NCBI RefSeq assembly: GCF_007097485.1
Contig: NZ_VKDE01000023.1
Coordinates: forward strand, 1 to 64,000
Reading direction: 5' to 3'
DNA length: 64,000 nucleotides
Origin: Carboxylicivirga sp. M1479
GTDB lineage: Bacteria > Bacteroidota > Bacteroidia > Bacteroidales > Marinilabiliaceae
Part shown: positions 7,556 through 16,429 of the stretch, in pieces
How the letters are laid out: each line of letters begins with the position of its first letter
Numbering within the stretch: the first letter of the stretch is position 1
Position numbers and translations under genes: made by a program
Notes under the pieces: generated by a model
Databases searched by the model: none
Seen by the model: the letters and a program-made list of their open reading frames with translations, nothing else
Told to the model about the DNA's origin: nothing

Positions 7556-8266
7556 TTATTTCATTGGAACATCCATTATTAATAGTCGTGAGGATGCATT
7601 AGCACTTATTTCAATGGATGAGGCATCCCTTATTCCGATGGCATCACGTTGTTTTAGTATTTGGCCATCAATCTGCACTTCACCTTCAATGAGCATGATA
7701 TAAATACCGTTTCCTTCTTTCTTAACTTTATACGAGCCTGCCCATTGGGCATCAATTTGTCCCATGCTGAACCATGCATCCTGATGTATCCATACGCCCG
7801 CATCGTTTTCATTCGGACTTAGTATTTGATAGAGTTCATTTTTCTTAGCAACAGATTCAAGAGAAATTTGTTGATATCGTGGTTCAACATCTTTTGCATT
7901 CGGATAAAGCCATATTTGAAATAGGTTTAAATCCTCTTGATCACTGCCGTTAAATTCACTATGAAATATGCCTTTGCCAGCACTCATCACCTGCACTTCA
8001 CCACTCTCGATATACGAGGTGTGCCCCATACTATCTTTGTGCGCTAAGCGCCCCGAAAGGGGTATGGTAATGATCTCCATATTATCGTGAGGATGGGTGT
8101 CAAAACCTTTCGATGGTTCAATTACATCATCGTTTAAAACACGTAATACACCAAAGTGTAGGTTTTCTGGGTTGTAGTAGTTGGCAAAGCTAAATGAGTA
8201 GTTTGCTTTTAACCAACCATAATCTGCCGTTCCCCTTTTATCTGCTTTAAAAACCTGTGTTTGCAT
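7556..8266 (-). CDS. Pirin-family protein (quercetinase-like bicupin)
   Basis: A cytosolic 236-residue bicupin. The four metal ligands of pirins are in place: H58 and H60 in THPHDNMEI, and H102 and E104 in FHSEF. The GKGIFHSE strand and the C-terminal cupin without ligands are as in the family. Some pirins cleave quercetin in vitro; the real role here is unknown. It is the first gene of a two-gene operon with the YceI-like gene and has its own TATGTTTG -7 box. The AraC-type regulator lies directly upstream on the same strand, and a pair of direct repeats between them looks like its operator. Confidence 0.93.
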   Translation of the reverse strand: MQTQVFKADKRGTADYGWLKANYSFSFANYYNPENLHFGVLRVLNDDVIEPSKGFDTHPHDNMEIITIPLSGRLAHKDSMGHTSYIESGEVQVMSAGKGIFHSEFNGSDQEDLNLFQIWLYPNAKDVEPRYQQISLESVAKKNELYQILSPNENDAGVWIHQDAWFSMGQIDAQWAGSYKVKKEGNGIYIMLIEGEVQIDGQILKQRDAIGIRDASSIEISANASSRLLIMDVPMK

Positions 8267-8288
8267 AACTCTATTATTTTATGAGTTA

Positions 8289-8296
8289 CAAACATA
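8289..8296 (-). promoter_or_regulatory. -7 box of the pirin-YceI promoter
   Basis: TATGTTTG on the minus strand matches TAnnTTTG exactly, 22 bp before the pirin start. No -33 TTG is seen at the normal distance, which fits an activator-dependent promoter. Confidence 0.55.
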
Positions 8297-8323
8297 CGAT
8301 GCTATTAGGCCATAGTAATTACG

Positions 8324-8354
8324 AAAATCAGACAAAGGATTGTTAAAATCAGAC
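8324..8354. promoter_or_regulatory. Direct-repeat operator candidate for the AraC regulator
   Basis: The decamer AAAATCAGAC occurs at 8324-8333 and again at 8345-8354, exactly 21 bp apart and in the same orientation. Tandem half-sites two helical turns apart are typical for AraC-family proteins. The pair starts about 28 bp upstream of the pirin -7 box, the usual place for an activator site. Confidence 0.55.
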
Positions 8355-8384
8355 CTTGTTCTCTTTTATTGTGATAAAGTGCCC

Positions 8385-9278
8385 TCAGGAACGAAGAGAT
8401 TGTCGAAAAGCAATGGGAGATCGTCCGCTTAATTTTTTAAAAAATGCGTTGAAGTTGGATGGTTCTTCAAAGCCTAATTCAAAAGCCAATTCCTTGCTCG
8501 ATAAATCGGAAAATAACAAAAGACGTTTTGACTCAAGTAATAATTTATCCTGAATAAGTTCTTTGGCTGATTTACCCGTTTTACTTTTAATAAAACGATT
8601 CAGGTAATCACTGGAGACAGATAACGCTTGCGCATAGTATTGCACCTTATGGTTTACTTGGTAATCCTTCTCTAGTTGTTGTCTGAAATTTCTGATGAGG
8701 CGATTACTGCCTGTTTCGTGTTGCATGTTATGCGGAGATAAGCTACACGCTCCACATATGTTTATCAGAAACAATTTAAGTAAAGCACCCAAAGCATCGT
8801 AACGGTAATAATTGGTGCCATTTTGGTACTCTTGCATCTGTTCAATAATATCTTTCAGCACCGAAAGTTGCATAGAATCTATTGGCAAAGGAGGCGAATC
8901 TCCATATGAATTAAACAAGTATACCCTTTCAATTAAATCTTCAGATATGCCATTTTGCATCAAAAAGGTTCGGCTAAAATTCAAAACCGATCCTTTGGGG
9001 CGTGTTTTACTAATGAACTGGTGCACCTGCCCAGGATGTACAAAATGCACTGCTGCCCCCTCAAAATTATACTCTTTAAAATCGATAATGTGCACACCAC
9101 TCAATGCTTCTTCAATTAAAATTAAAGTGTAATAGGCATGTCGGTGCGGATGGTCTTGCATATCAGGATTATCAACCATTGCATCGAATATATCACCTGT
9201 TGACTTGATGGCAAAATCGATTGAATCGCCATTGGAATGGGTAAGGGGATATGTTTTTATTTGGTTGTGGGCAGGCAT
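8385..9278 (-). CDS. AraC-family transcriptional regulator
   Basis: A 297-residue regulator with an N-terminal cupin-like sensor domain (about 20-170; HPHRHAYYTLILIEE and a VHPGQVHQF strand) and a C-terminal double helix-turn-helix (about 195-295). The HTH part shows YYAQALSVSSDYLNRFIKSK and LSSKELAFELGFEEPSNFNAFFKK, the standard family pattern. The terminal RSPIAFRQS is also typical. It sits upstream of pirin-YceI on the same strand, and the 118-bp gap holds a direct-repeat operator and a promoter, so control of pirin-YceI is likely but inferred. The ligand is unknown. Confidence 0.92.
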   Translation of the reverse strand: MPAHNQIKTYPLTHSNGDSIDFAIKSTGDIFDAMVDNPDMQDHPHRHAYYTLILIEEALSGVHIIDFKEYNFEGAAVHFVHPGQVHQFISKTRPKGSVLNFSRTFLMQNGISEDLIERVYLFNSYGDSPPLPIDSMQLSVLKDIIEQMQEYQNGTNYYRYDALGALLKLFLINICGACSLSPHNMQHETGSNRLIRNFRQQLEKDYQVNHKVQYYAQALSVSSDYLNRFIKSKTGKSAKELIQDKLLLESKRLLLFSDLSSKELAFELGFEEPSNFNAFFKKLSGRSPIAFRQSLRS

Positions 9279-9361
9279 GTGATACTAATTTAAAATGAAC
9301 TAGTTTACTACGTTGTTTGTAAGCATGCCCGATGATTTTTATATCGGGTGCTACAAATGGA

Positions 9362-10048
9362 TTATCCATTCAATACAAATCCTACCTTTGGTACGTTTTC
9401 GATCGAAACAGTTGGGTCTTCTTTTAAGTATTTGCGCAGTTTTGCAATGAATACATCTAAACTACGCCCATGGAAATAATCGTTTTCACCCCAAACTGCA
9501 ATCAGAATATTCTCTCGTTTTACAATCTCATTTTTTGAGATGCAAAGGATTTTTAAAACATCACATTCTTTTTGAGTTAGACGCTTAGTAAACTCTTTAC
9601 CCTCTAGTTGCTGGTTGGCTGCATCAAAATGATAAGTGCCAATTTCAAATTTGGTTATTTTTTGCTTGGGGTCTTCATTTTGTATTTCCATCCGATTTAA
9701 AATAGCCTGGATACGGCATAGCAATTCATCTTCATCAAATGGTTTGGTAATATAATCATCAACCCCTAACTGGAAACCTTTGATTTTATCTTGCTTCATA
9801 GCTCGGGCAGTTAAAAAGATAATGGGCACCTTTTTATCTTCTGCTCTAATATTTTCGGCAATGGTAAAACCATCCATACCAGGCAACATCACATCTAAAA
9901 TGCAAAAATCGTAACGTCCCTTGTGAAATGCCTCCAGACCTCTTTTACCATCTTTGTATAGTTTTACATCAAAGCCTTTTGACTCAAGAAAGTCTACCAA
10001 TAGAAAGCCCATGCTGATGTCATCTTCGACTAATAAAATTCTGGCCAT
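9362..10048 (-). CDS. OmpR/PhoB-type response regulator, RprY-like
   Basis: Cytosolic DNA-binding output of a two-component system. The receiver domain (1-115) has the acidic pair E8-D9-D10, the phospho-acceptor D52 in CILDVMLPGMDG, T80 in FLTAR and K102 in ITKPF. A winged-helix domain (about 130-228) ends in DVFIAKLRKYLKEDP and VPKVGFVL. The start MARILLVEDDISMGFLLVDF resembles the RprY group of Bacteroidota. Its ATG shares one base with the stop of the kinase gene upstream (TAATG), which indicates translational coupling. Targets are unknown; the divergent Cys-rich peptide gene is the nearest candidate. Confidence 0.92.
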   Translation of the reverse strand: MARILLVEDDISMGFLLVDFLESKGFDVKLYKDGKRGLEAFHKGRYDFCILDVMLPGMDGFTIAENIRAEDKKVPIIFLTARAMKQDKIKGFQLGVDDYITKPFDEDELLCRIQAILNRMEIQNEDPKQKITKFEIGTYHFDAANQQLEGKEFTKRLTQKECDVLKILCISKNEIVKRENILIAVWGENDYFHGRSLDVFIAKLRKYLKEDPTVSIENVPKVGFVLNG

Positions 10049-11268
10049 TACTTAAGCGGGATTAAAAGCGTGAAACATGTTCCTTTTCCTTTCTCACTAT
10101 CAACAGTTATGGAGCCTTTGTGTTCTTCAATTACTTTCTTTACAAATGTTAATCCCAGCCCAAAACCTTTTACTTCATGCAAATCTCCTGTTCCAACGCG
10201 GTAATATTTATCAAAAATGTATGGCAATTCTTTTTTAGCAATACCAATACCATTGTCTTTCACCTTAATTTGAAGCATGTTTTTCACCAATAAGGTTTCG
10301 ATAATAATATGAGGTTCGCCGAGGCTATATTTAATGGCATTGTCGAGCAGGTTAGACATAACCAGAGATAAGCGCCCATTGTAGCTGAATAGAACATGGT
10401 TGCTTGCACCGTACTTGGCCTTTATCGTCCCACCCTTTTCATCTACACGGTATTTAAACGATTGTACCAGTTGATCTATTACTTCTTTCATGTCCAGTTC
10501 GTTAAATTCACTGTCCGTTGAAGCATCGCACGATAGCTTTAATATATCTTCCACGTGATTTTGCATGCGTTCGTATTCATTCAATACCACTTGTGCATAG
10601 TTGCCTGTTTTGCTTTCTTCGCTGTTCTTTTTTAATATAAGATTGGCAGCTAAGCGGATATTGGCTAAAGGTGTTTGAAACTCATGTAGCATGTTATTCA
10701 CAAATTCGCGCATGTGTGTCATTAGCGTTTGCTCACGTTTTATTAACCTTAAAAGAATGGAGTAGGAAGCTAATAGAAACAGGATGACGATGATGGATAC
10801 AATAAATAGTCCACTCATCTCGGCCAAAATAAATCGGTTACGATTGGGAAACTGAAGTCGCAAGCGAATACCCTCTCGCTCTAGTAGGCCATTTAAAGTT
10901 TGTTGGTAACATTTAGGTCCCCATGCTAATAGCGAATTTTTGCCAATAATCGTATCGGTAATGGCAAAAGTATATGTTAGCGGTAAGTTATATATTTCAA
11001 GCTGCGAATGAATGATACTATCAACTTCGGCACTTTTCTTTTGAGCGTTAATACAATTGTTACCGCATAAAAAACGATCCATTTCGGGACATAAACGCTT
11101 GCCAATTTCATCTCTTGAATCTTTTAAGGCCATTACCACGCGGTGGTTGAAGTTTTTCTCTTCCAAACGAGCGGCCCTTACCATGTAGCTAATTTGAATG
11201 AACAGCAATAGCGCCAGTCCAATAAAAGTGGCAATTGATAAGCCGTAGTATTGTTTAGTTTTCCCCAT
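10048..11268 (-). CDS. Sensor histidine kinase, RprX-like, with periplasmic cysteines
   Basis: Membrane sensor kinase of 406 residues. Span 1 is at about 8-30, a periplasmic sensor at 31-150, span 2 at about 151-174, a HisKA domain with H195 in NNMLHEFQTPLANI, and HATPase_c with the N box (SNLLDNAIKYS), DNGIGI, and FGLGLTFVKKV. The sensor carries cysteines at 60, 68, 72 and 120, spaced as C-x7-C-x3-C plus one distant residue. That would suit a disulfide switch or metal site, which is inference. It is co-transcribed with the response regulator and divergent from a gene for a Cys-rich secreted peptide 169 bp away. Confidence 0.92.
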   Translation of the reverse strand: MGKTKQYYGLSIATFIGLALLLFIQISYMVRAARLEEKNFNHRVVMALKDSRDEIGKRLCPEMDRFLCGNNCINAQKKSAEVDSIIHSQLEIYNLPLTYTFAITDTIIGKNSLLAWGPKCYQQTLNGLLEREGIRLRLQFPNRNRFILAEMSGLFIVSIIVILFLLASYSILLRLIKREQTLMTHMREFVNNMLHEFQTPLANIRLAANLILKKNSEESKTGNYAQVVLNEYERMQNHVEDILKLSCDASTDSEFNELDMKEVIDQLVQSFKYRVDEKGGTIKAKYGASNHVLFSYNGRLSLVMSNLLDNAIKYSLGEPHIIIETLLVKNMLQIKVKDNGIGIAKKELPYIFDKYYRVGTGDLHEVKGFGLGLTFVKKVIEEHKGSITVDSEKGKGTCFTLLIPLK

Positions 11269-11300
11269 GTGCTTAAATGTACATATTCTTAATCATGTCT

Positions 11301-11308
11301 CAAAAATA
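11301..11308 (-). promoter_or_regulatory. -7 box of the kinase-regulator operon
   Basis: TATTTTTG on the minus strand matches TAnnTTTG, 32 bp before the kinase start. A TTG lies 17 bp upstream, slightly closer than the usual 19-21 bp. Confidence 0.5.
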
Positions 11309-11395
11309 CCAAATTAAAAGACCTCCAAGTCTTCTTTTAACATCCTATTAACAAGCTTTAACAAGCTAATAACTTAACTTTAAATCCTTGAACCT

Positions 11396-11403
11396 TAGTT
11401 TTG
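11396..11403 (+). promoter_or_regulatory. -7 box for the Cys-rich peptide gene
   Basis: TAGTTTTG matches TAnnTTTG exactly, 34 bp before the peptide start. No good -33 TTG is present, so the promoter may need an activator such as the neighbouring response regulator. Confidence 0.5.
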
Positions 11404-11437
11404 TTACATCACAAACAATAAATTAATATTAAACTAC

Positions 11438-11671
11438 ATGATTATGAAAAAGACATTAATCCTTTCAGCACTATTTGTTTTTACTTTAGCAATTGCTTCT
11501 CCTACAATGGCCGCCGTTATTGATCAGGAGCCTGTTAAGACAGAAAAGAAAGCTGAAGACAAAAAGAAGAAGAAGTGTGACAAAGAGTGTAAAGCAGAAT
11601 GCTGTGCTGAGAAAAAGTCATGCACCGAGAAGAAAGCTTGTTGTTCAGAAAAGAAAGAGAAGAAAGGTTAA
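11438..11671 (+). CDS. Small secreted Lys/Cys-rich peptide, metallothionein-like composition
   Basis: Codes for 77 residues. A signal peptide (about 1-25, cut near MAA) is followed by a short acidic linker and a basic tail. The tail has seven cysteines at 47, 51, 55, 56, 62, 68 and 69, in the pattern C-x3-C-x3-CC-x5-C-x5-CC, amid many Lys and Glu. The codon pattern and the clean terminator argue for a real gene. No family is recognised; the composition suggests metal binding or thiol buffering outside the cell membrane. A second in-frame ATG at 11444 could be the start. It is divergent from an RprXY-like system whose sensor also carries periplasmic cysteines. Confidence 0.72.
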   Translation: MIMKKTLILSALFVFTLAIASPTMAAVIDQEPVKTEKKAEDKKKKKCDKECKAECCAEKKSCTEKKACCSEKKEKKG

Positions 11672-11693
11672 TCTCCTTTTTACCAAGATACAG

Positions 11694-11723
11694 AAAAGCC
11701 ACTCGTTTACGGGTGGCTTTTTT
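11694..11723 (+). terminator. Terminator of the Cys-rich peptide gene
   Basis: Stem AAAAGCCAC/GTGGCTTTT followed by more T residues, 22 bp past the stop. A strong intrinsic terminator, supporting a monocistronic small mRNA. Confidence 0.85.
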
Positions 11724-11833
11724 GTTGCTTTAGTCTAGCCCTAAAGTGAGTTGATATAAAATCAATTGCTTATGAGTTAGAGTTTGGAATCTAGCTTACT
11801 AGGGGTAAGGCTGCATTGCACTGTAATGATTAT

Positions 11834-12787
11834 TTAGGAATCAGATTTATATACCGTCCAGTTTTTAATAATAGAGGTCTCATCAAATTGCTTATCTCGT
11901 TTTGCAGATTTTTGTTTGTATAGGATATTAAGCTGTAATGCTCCGGTAATAAAAATCCCTATGCAAATAAGAAGTGAGTTGCATAATGACAATATTAATG
12001 ATGAACTCCAGCCGGGTATAGCAGCTAAGCTCCAGAATTTTTTATAGATGATTATTCCAACCATCAGTAATATTGCAATTAGTATTGTTGCTGAAAGTTT
12101 AATGAAGAAAAAGAGTAAATCCTGAGCATTTTCAACTAATGAATTAATCGCATGATAGAATAAGCTTGTGAAATTCATTTTAGATTCCCCATCAAGCCGT
12201 TTAGCTCTATCCCATGATATCTGATGTTTATGACAACGCTGGTTGTTTAGTGTTGCTGCTAAGTGTATGAAGTTCTTCTCAACCAAAGCTTTTACCAACT
12301 TAGGTTTAATTAATGAAAAGTTACCAAAGTTCAACTTTTTGCCAATTAACAATTTAAATATCTGTTTGTATAGTGTGTAGGATAATCTAAAGAAAAGTTT
12401 TTCATTTCGCTTGGCTCTAACGACTTGTACTAGTTCGAATTCGTTGTGTTTGAGAATCTCAACAATGGCAGCAGGATCATCCTCACCATCTGAATCCATA
12501 ATAAGAATATTATCAAATTTTTTATCATTAGTATAAAGAAGTCCTTGATATATGGCAGACTGATGACCCATGTTATAATAAAGGTCAAGTAGTGTAATAT
12601 TTATATTCTTATGCGAGGAATTAAAAGTTTTTATAATATCGCTTGTTGCATCCAATGAACCATCATTAACAAAAACAATCTCAAAATTATACTGCAGGTC
12701 GGAAATGTGCTGCTCAACTAGTTGTTTCATTTTTCTTATAAGAGCACTTTCGTTATAACATGGTAATATTATTGCGATACTTTTCAT
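11834..12787 (-). CDS. Family 2 glycosyltransferase with two C-terminal membrane spans (DPM1/ArnC type)
   Basis: Probably transfers a sugar from a nucleotide donor to a polyprenyl phosphate at the inner face of the membrane. The GT2 fold covers about 1-225: IAIILPCYNES at the start, VFVNDGSLDATSD, and the DxD-like ILIMDSDGEDDPA. Two membrane spans follow at about 228-250 and 262-285, as in GtrB/ArnC-type enzymes. It overlaps the upstream membrane protein gene by 4 bp (ATGA), so the two are translationally coupled. This matches the common pairing of a polyprenyl-phosphate sugar synthase with a membrane transferase that uses the product. Confidence 0.88.
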   Translation of the reverse strand: MKSIAIILPCYNESALIRKMKQLVEQHISDLQYNFEIVFVNDGSLDATSDIIKTFNSSHKNINITLLDLYYNMGHQSAIYQGLLYTNDKKFDNILIMDSDGEDDPAAIVEILKHNEFELVQVVRAKRNEKLFFRLSYTLYKQIFKLLIGKKLNFGNFSLIKPKLVKALVEKNFIHLAATLNNQRCHKHQISWDRAKRLDGESKMNFTSLFYHAINSLVENAQDLLFFFIKLSATILIAILLMVGIIIYKKFWSLAAIPGWSSSLILSLCNSLLICIGIFITGALQLNILYKQKSAKRDKQFDETSIIKNWTVYKSDS

Positions 12788-14307
12788 TGCTTATTATTGT
12801 CAATTTGATAAACATTATACTTATCATTTTGAAATACGCAGGTTAAACCGGCCTGATTAAATGCCTTTTTAGTGATGATATAATCTATTTTGTATTTTGT
12901 ACATATTGAATCAATTTCGTTAAAGTTATTTCGAAAAGATTTGAGCATTTCCATGCGTATGTACCATTCATATATTTTTTCACCCCCTCCAGGTACTAGT
13001 TTTCGTACAACAAAGCTCTCTCTTTCAACAGTCCGCATAAATGAGGTAGGTAATTTAGCGTGTTCTATTAAAATATCATCACCATTAGTATTGGTTTTGA
13101 TAAAATCAATCATTTCAATGTATTCACTATCTGCCTTTTGGAGATAATTGTTTTTAATGTTACTTGTTGTTTTGCCGATAAATACGGGGATGAGAAATAG
13201 AAAAAATAAAAAATAGCCTGCTTTGCGAGCCAGTACTGGGTAGAACCGTTTAATCCACCAAAACACATAAATGTAAAATATTAGTGCCCCTATTGAATTA
13301 ATTCTAAAAAGGTAGTACTTAGTTATAGAGCCAGTTGTGTCTAATAATGAGATAATAATTGCCGCCCACAACATAAAAAAGATAACAACCATCATCCAAA
13401 AAAACTGATCAGATTGTTGACTGCGCTTTTTACGAAGAAGAGTAAATAATAATATACTCGAAATAATGATTTGTATCAAAGACGGGAGTACAACCCTAGG
13501 CCATACCGAACGACTAAAAGGTACGCAATGATGAGGATTACGGTAATAAGAATATACCCAGTCAATATTGACTCCTTCTATAATATTACTTCCACCAAGA
13601 ATATGTAATGAAAGAAAATAGATAAATGGAGAAAGTAATATGGAATAGCTTATTCCTAGTTTAACTGGTAACACAACAGAACGTTCATAAATAAGGATAT
13701 ATGTTAATGCAAACAATGTGTACCAAATACCTACTAAAACATGAAAATAACTACCTGCAACAGATAGTATTATGAAATACCAATAGTGCTTTTTAAATAA
13801 GCTTACAAGTGAAAATAAGATGAAAATGTATGCCAAGGATTTTGTCTCAAATCCACCAAATATATACTCTCCACCTATCCACGATTGATGAATTAAAAAT
13901 AGCTCAAGAATAATAAGTAAGGTTATGTTCGAAAAATTGAAGTGCTTAAATAATTTGGTAAGAGGAAATGCAGATGCAATAAAAATAACTAGCCTTGACC
14001 AGAATGATAGACTTTCAAAAGACATATATTTTAAAAAGAAACCTGCTATGTATTGATAAAGGAGCCTTGTGCCAGGCCATTCACCAAATACAAATGACCC
14101 CGTCATCCAACTTGGGTCGATAAAATGTTTTGCCAAAGGGAAATAGGCCTCTTCGTTAGTGTGTGGGGCGAACGAAAGAAAATGTCCGCATAACACAAGT
14201 AAAACTAAATAATATGGATTTACTTGGTTGATGGAAGTAAATAATAAATTGATCTTTTGTAAATACGGATGTTGACGATTCATATAATTGAGATAATTGG
14301 CCATCAA
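12784..14307 (-). CDS. Polytopic membrane protein, putative GT-C-like transferase
   Basis: A 507-residue protein with about 10-12 hydrophobic spans and a soluble C-terminal part of about 110 residues (from about 390). An early acidic segment, FAPHTNEEAYFPLAKHF, falls where GT-C glycosyltransferases keep catalytic acidic residues in the first extracytoplasmic loop. Another conserved-looking segment is WIGGEYIFGGFETKSLAY. No closer family was recognised. It is coupled by a 4-bp overlap to the DPM1/ArnC-type GT2, which could supply its lipid-linked sugar donor. Either of two adjacent ATGs (14307, 14304) may start it. Confidence 0.7.
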   Translation of the reverse strand: MMANYLNYMNRQHPYLQKINLLFTSINQVNPYYLVLLVLCGHFLSFAPHTNEEAYFPLAKHFIDPSWMTGSFVFGEWPGTRLLYQYIAGFFLKYMSFESLSFWSRLVIFIASAFPLTKLFKHFNFSNITLLIILELFLIHQSWIGGEYIFGGFETKSLAYIFILFSLVSLFKKHYWYFIILSVAGSYFHVLVGIWYTLFALTYILIYERSVVLPVKLGISYSILLSPFIYFLSLHILGGSNIIEGVNIDWVYSYYRNPHHCVPFSRSVWPRVVLPSLIQIIISSILLFTLLRKKRSQQSDQFFWMMVVIFFMLWAAIIISLLDTTGSITKYYLFRINSIGALIFYIYVFWWIKRFYPVLARKAGYFLFFLFLIPVFIGKTTSNIKNNYLQKADSEYIEMIDFIKTNTNGDDILIEHAKLPTSFMRTVERESFVVRKLVPGGGEKIYEWYIRMEMLKSFRNNFNEIDSICTKYKIDYIITKKAFNQAGLTCVFQNDKYNVYQIDNNKQ

Positions 14308-14477
14308 AAATAATCAAATTATATAGACATAGATGGTTGAAGTTTATCTTACACCATTAACGAATATGATAAAGGACTATTGTACTCAATCTTTTGTAAT
14401 GTTGAGATCCTTTTAAAGACAAGGATTTATTGTATTTACTACATTTCATTCTTATCTGTCCTGATTTTTTTTTAACA

Positions 14478-14506
14478 TTGTCTTTTCAAAACTCTGCCTT
14501 AATTTG
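14478..14506 (+). promoter_or_regulatory. Promoter of the GT2 gene at 14537
   Basis: TTG at 14478-14480, an 18-bp gap, and TTAATTTG at 14499-14506, which matches TAnnTTTG in seven of eight positions. The leader would be about 25 bp. Confidence 0.4.
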
Positions 14507-14536
14507 CCATTATTGACTATTTGAATTAGAGAGTAT

Positions 14537-15358
14537 ATGATTGATCTAAGTGTTTCTGTAATAATAAGTACCTATAATCATCCGAAATGGTTAGAGAAAG
14601 TGCTTATCGGCTTATCTTATCAAACTGTTAATAGTTTTGAGGTAGTAATTGCTGACGATGGGTCGGGACCAGAAACAAAAGCTATTATTGATAAGTGCAA
14701 AAGCAACTTAAAACTGAATATTAAGCACGTTTGGCACGAAGATGATGGTTTTCGTAAGACAAAAATATTGAATGAGGCCTTAAAGGCTTCTACTGGGGAA
14801 TATATTGTATTTACAGATGGTGATTGTGTTCCTCGAAAAGATTTTATTGAAACCCATTTGCGTTATGCAGAAGAGGGGTATTACCTTTCTGGTGGGGCCT
14901 TTCGCTTACCATTATCAGTTAGTAAGTTAATTAATTCGGAAGATATACAAAAAGGAAGAGCTTTTAATATTTCATGGTTGCGTAGAGCTGGTGTTCCTGC
15001 CACTTTTAAGCTTTCGAAATTAGCAAAAGGAAAGTGGTTTACACATTTAATGAATACTATAACACCTGCTAATGCAACTTGGAATGGGGGTAATGCCTCA
15101 ACTTATAGAAAGTACTTTTTCGAACTCAATGGCTTTAACGAGGATATGCGTTATGGTTCAGAAGACAGAGAATTTGGTTCTCGACTTGATAACCTAGGAC
15201 TTAAGTCAAAGCAAATACGTTATTCTGCCATTTGTATGCACCTTGATCATGGTCGTTCATATAAAAATAAAGAGCACCTTAAAATGAATAAGGCCATTTG
15301 GAATAAGACCATTAAAAATAAGATAACTGCCACAAAAAATGGCATCAACAAATTGTAA
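14537..15358 (+). CDS. Family 2 glycosyltransferase with galactosyltransferase-like C-terminus
   Basis: A soluble GT2 enzyme of 273 residues. Seen are VSVIISTYNHPKWLEKVL at the N-terminus, VIADDGSGPETKAII, WHEDDGFRKTKILNEAL, and the metal-binding FTDGDCVPRKDFIETH. In the C-terminal half, NATWNGGNASTYRKYFFELN followed by GFNEDMRYGSEDREFGSRL is the Glyco_transf_7C-type acceptor segment. Such enzymes extend LPS core or capsule. It is the only plus-strand gene in this part of the glycan region, and its stop abuts the end of the convergent GT90 gene with no gap. Confidence 0.9.
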   Translation: MIDLSVSVIISTYNHPKWLEKVLIGLSYQTVNSFEVVIADDGSGPETKAIIDKCKSNLKLNIKHVWHEDDGFRKTKILNEALKASTGEYIVFTDGDCVPRKDFIETHLRYAEEGYYLSGGAFRLPLSVSKLINSEDIQKGRAFNISWLRRAGVPATFKLSKLAKGKWFTHLMNTITPANATWNGGNASTYRKYFFELNGFNEDMRYGSEDREFGSRLDNLGLKSKQIRYSAICMHLDHGRSYKNKEHLKMNKAIWNKTIKNKITATKNGINKL

Positions 15359-16357
15359 TTATTGCTGTAGCTGAAAGTATTTATTTAGCACCATTAGCGA
15401 AATCAACTTCTCGCGCTTTTTATTTTTGAATTGTTGAATGTAAGCATGCGCATTATTAATAATCTGTAGTGCTTGATCTGGATGTGCTAAATAATGATTT
15501 ATTTTCTCAATAACATCTGAGTAATCATCATTAACCAATATGTAATGATAATCAGGTATTAGTTTGCTTTCCATAAACCAGGTTTCAAACCTTGGTTTAG
15601 TCATTATAACCACAGAGTTAGACGCCATTACCCATTTTAAGCTGGTGGCTACATCATTACCCTCAATTACCATCACAAACTTATGCTGTAACATGTTGTA
15701 CATATTAAGCCTTGGTTTACGCCATTTTAGGTAGGGTTGTCGATTGCTGGTATGGCCAATGTCGCATTGTTCATAATCATACAGTGTTTGCAAACATTTC
15801 AAGCGCAATGTGTGATGTTCGTATAGCGCACCTCTCCAAATAAGCTTATTTTTTTTTTGATGATAAGGCGTAATGTCTTTAGGAAAGGTAAAGTGTCTTA
15901 TTTTATTGAGGTTTAATAGAATGGCATTGCTGTTGTCAGGTGTGATTGGCCTGCTTTTTACAATGCTAGGATTTTTGGGCAAATAAGATACATCACCAAA
16001 AATTCGATTTATCCGATAGTCATCGGGGAAATACCGCGTGAATTCACGGGTATCAAAGTGGTAGGTTTTTAACTTATCAGGAAACTTGATGTCCCCTATT
16101 CGTAAGCTGTCAGGAATTGATGCGAATGGCTTTTCAATTTTGATATAATGATTTATTCGCTCGAACAGATAACTTTTGTCATTTCGTTTTTCAGCATGCT
16201 TTAACAAGCTGGATAATCTCCATTGAAAATAACGGTTAGGAATAAGCAGCTTGAGGGTGCTCTTCAAGTAATAGAACTGTTTAAAGTTCTTGTATCGGAA
16301 AGACATCCAGTTAGAAAACCATTTTTGATTTATCAGCTTCATAAGTAAAAAAGACAA
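15359..16357 (-). CDS. Family 90 glycosyltransferase (CAP10/LpsA-like)
   Basis: A 332-residue cytosolic enzyme likely adding a sugar to a surface glycan. The GT90/CAP10 marks are KLIWRGALYEHHTLRLK, LKWRKPRLNMYNMLQHKFVM, IEGNDVATSLKWVMASNSVV, and the ending WFMESKLIPDYHYILVNDD. Family members transfer xylose, glucose or other sugars; the donor is not readable. It is the last gene of the seven-gene minus-strand glycan operon, 72 bp after the opine-dehydrogenase-like gene, and it ends back to back with the convergent GT2. Confidence 0.88.
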   Translation of the reverse strand: MSFLLMKLINQKWFSNWMSFRYKNFKQFYYLKSTLKLLIPNRYFQWRLSSLLKHAEKRNDKSYLFERINHYIKIEKPFASIPDSLRIGDIKFPDKLKTYHFDTREFTRYFPDDYRINRIFGDVSYLPKNPSIVKSRPITPDNSNAILLNLNKIRHFTFPKDITPYHQKKNKLIWRGALYEHHTLRLKCLQTLYDYEQCDIGHTSNRQPYLKWRKPRLNMYNMLQHKFVMVIEGNDVATSLKWVMASNSVVIMTKPRFETWFMESKLIPDYHYILVNDDYSDVIEKINHYLAHPDQALQIINNAHAYIQQFKNKKREKLISLMVLNKYFQLQQ

Positions 16358-16429
16358 TCCAATTGCTTCCTTATTAATAGGATACGGTGGCTTGTGTAGT
16401 TAATTAAAATAAGAAAATGAATTACAAAA

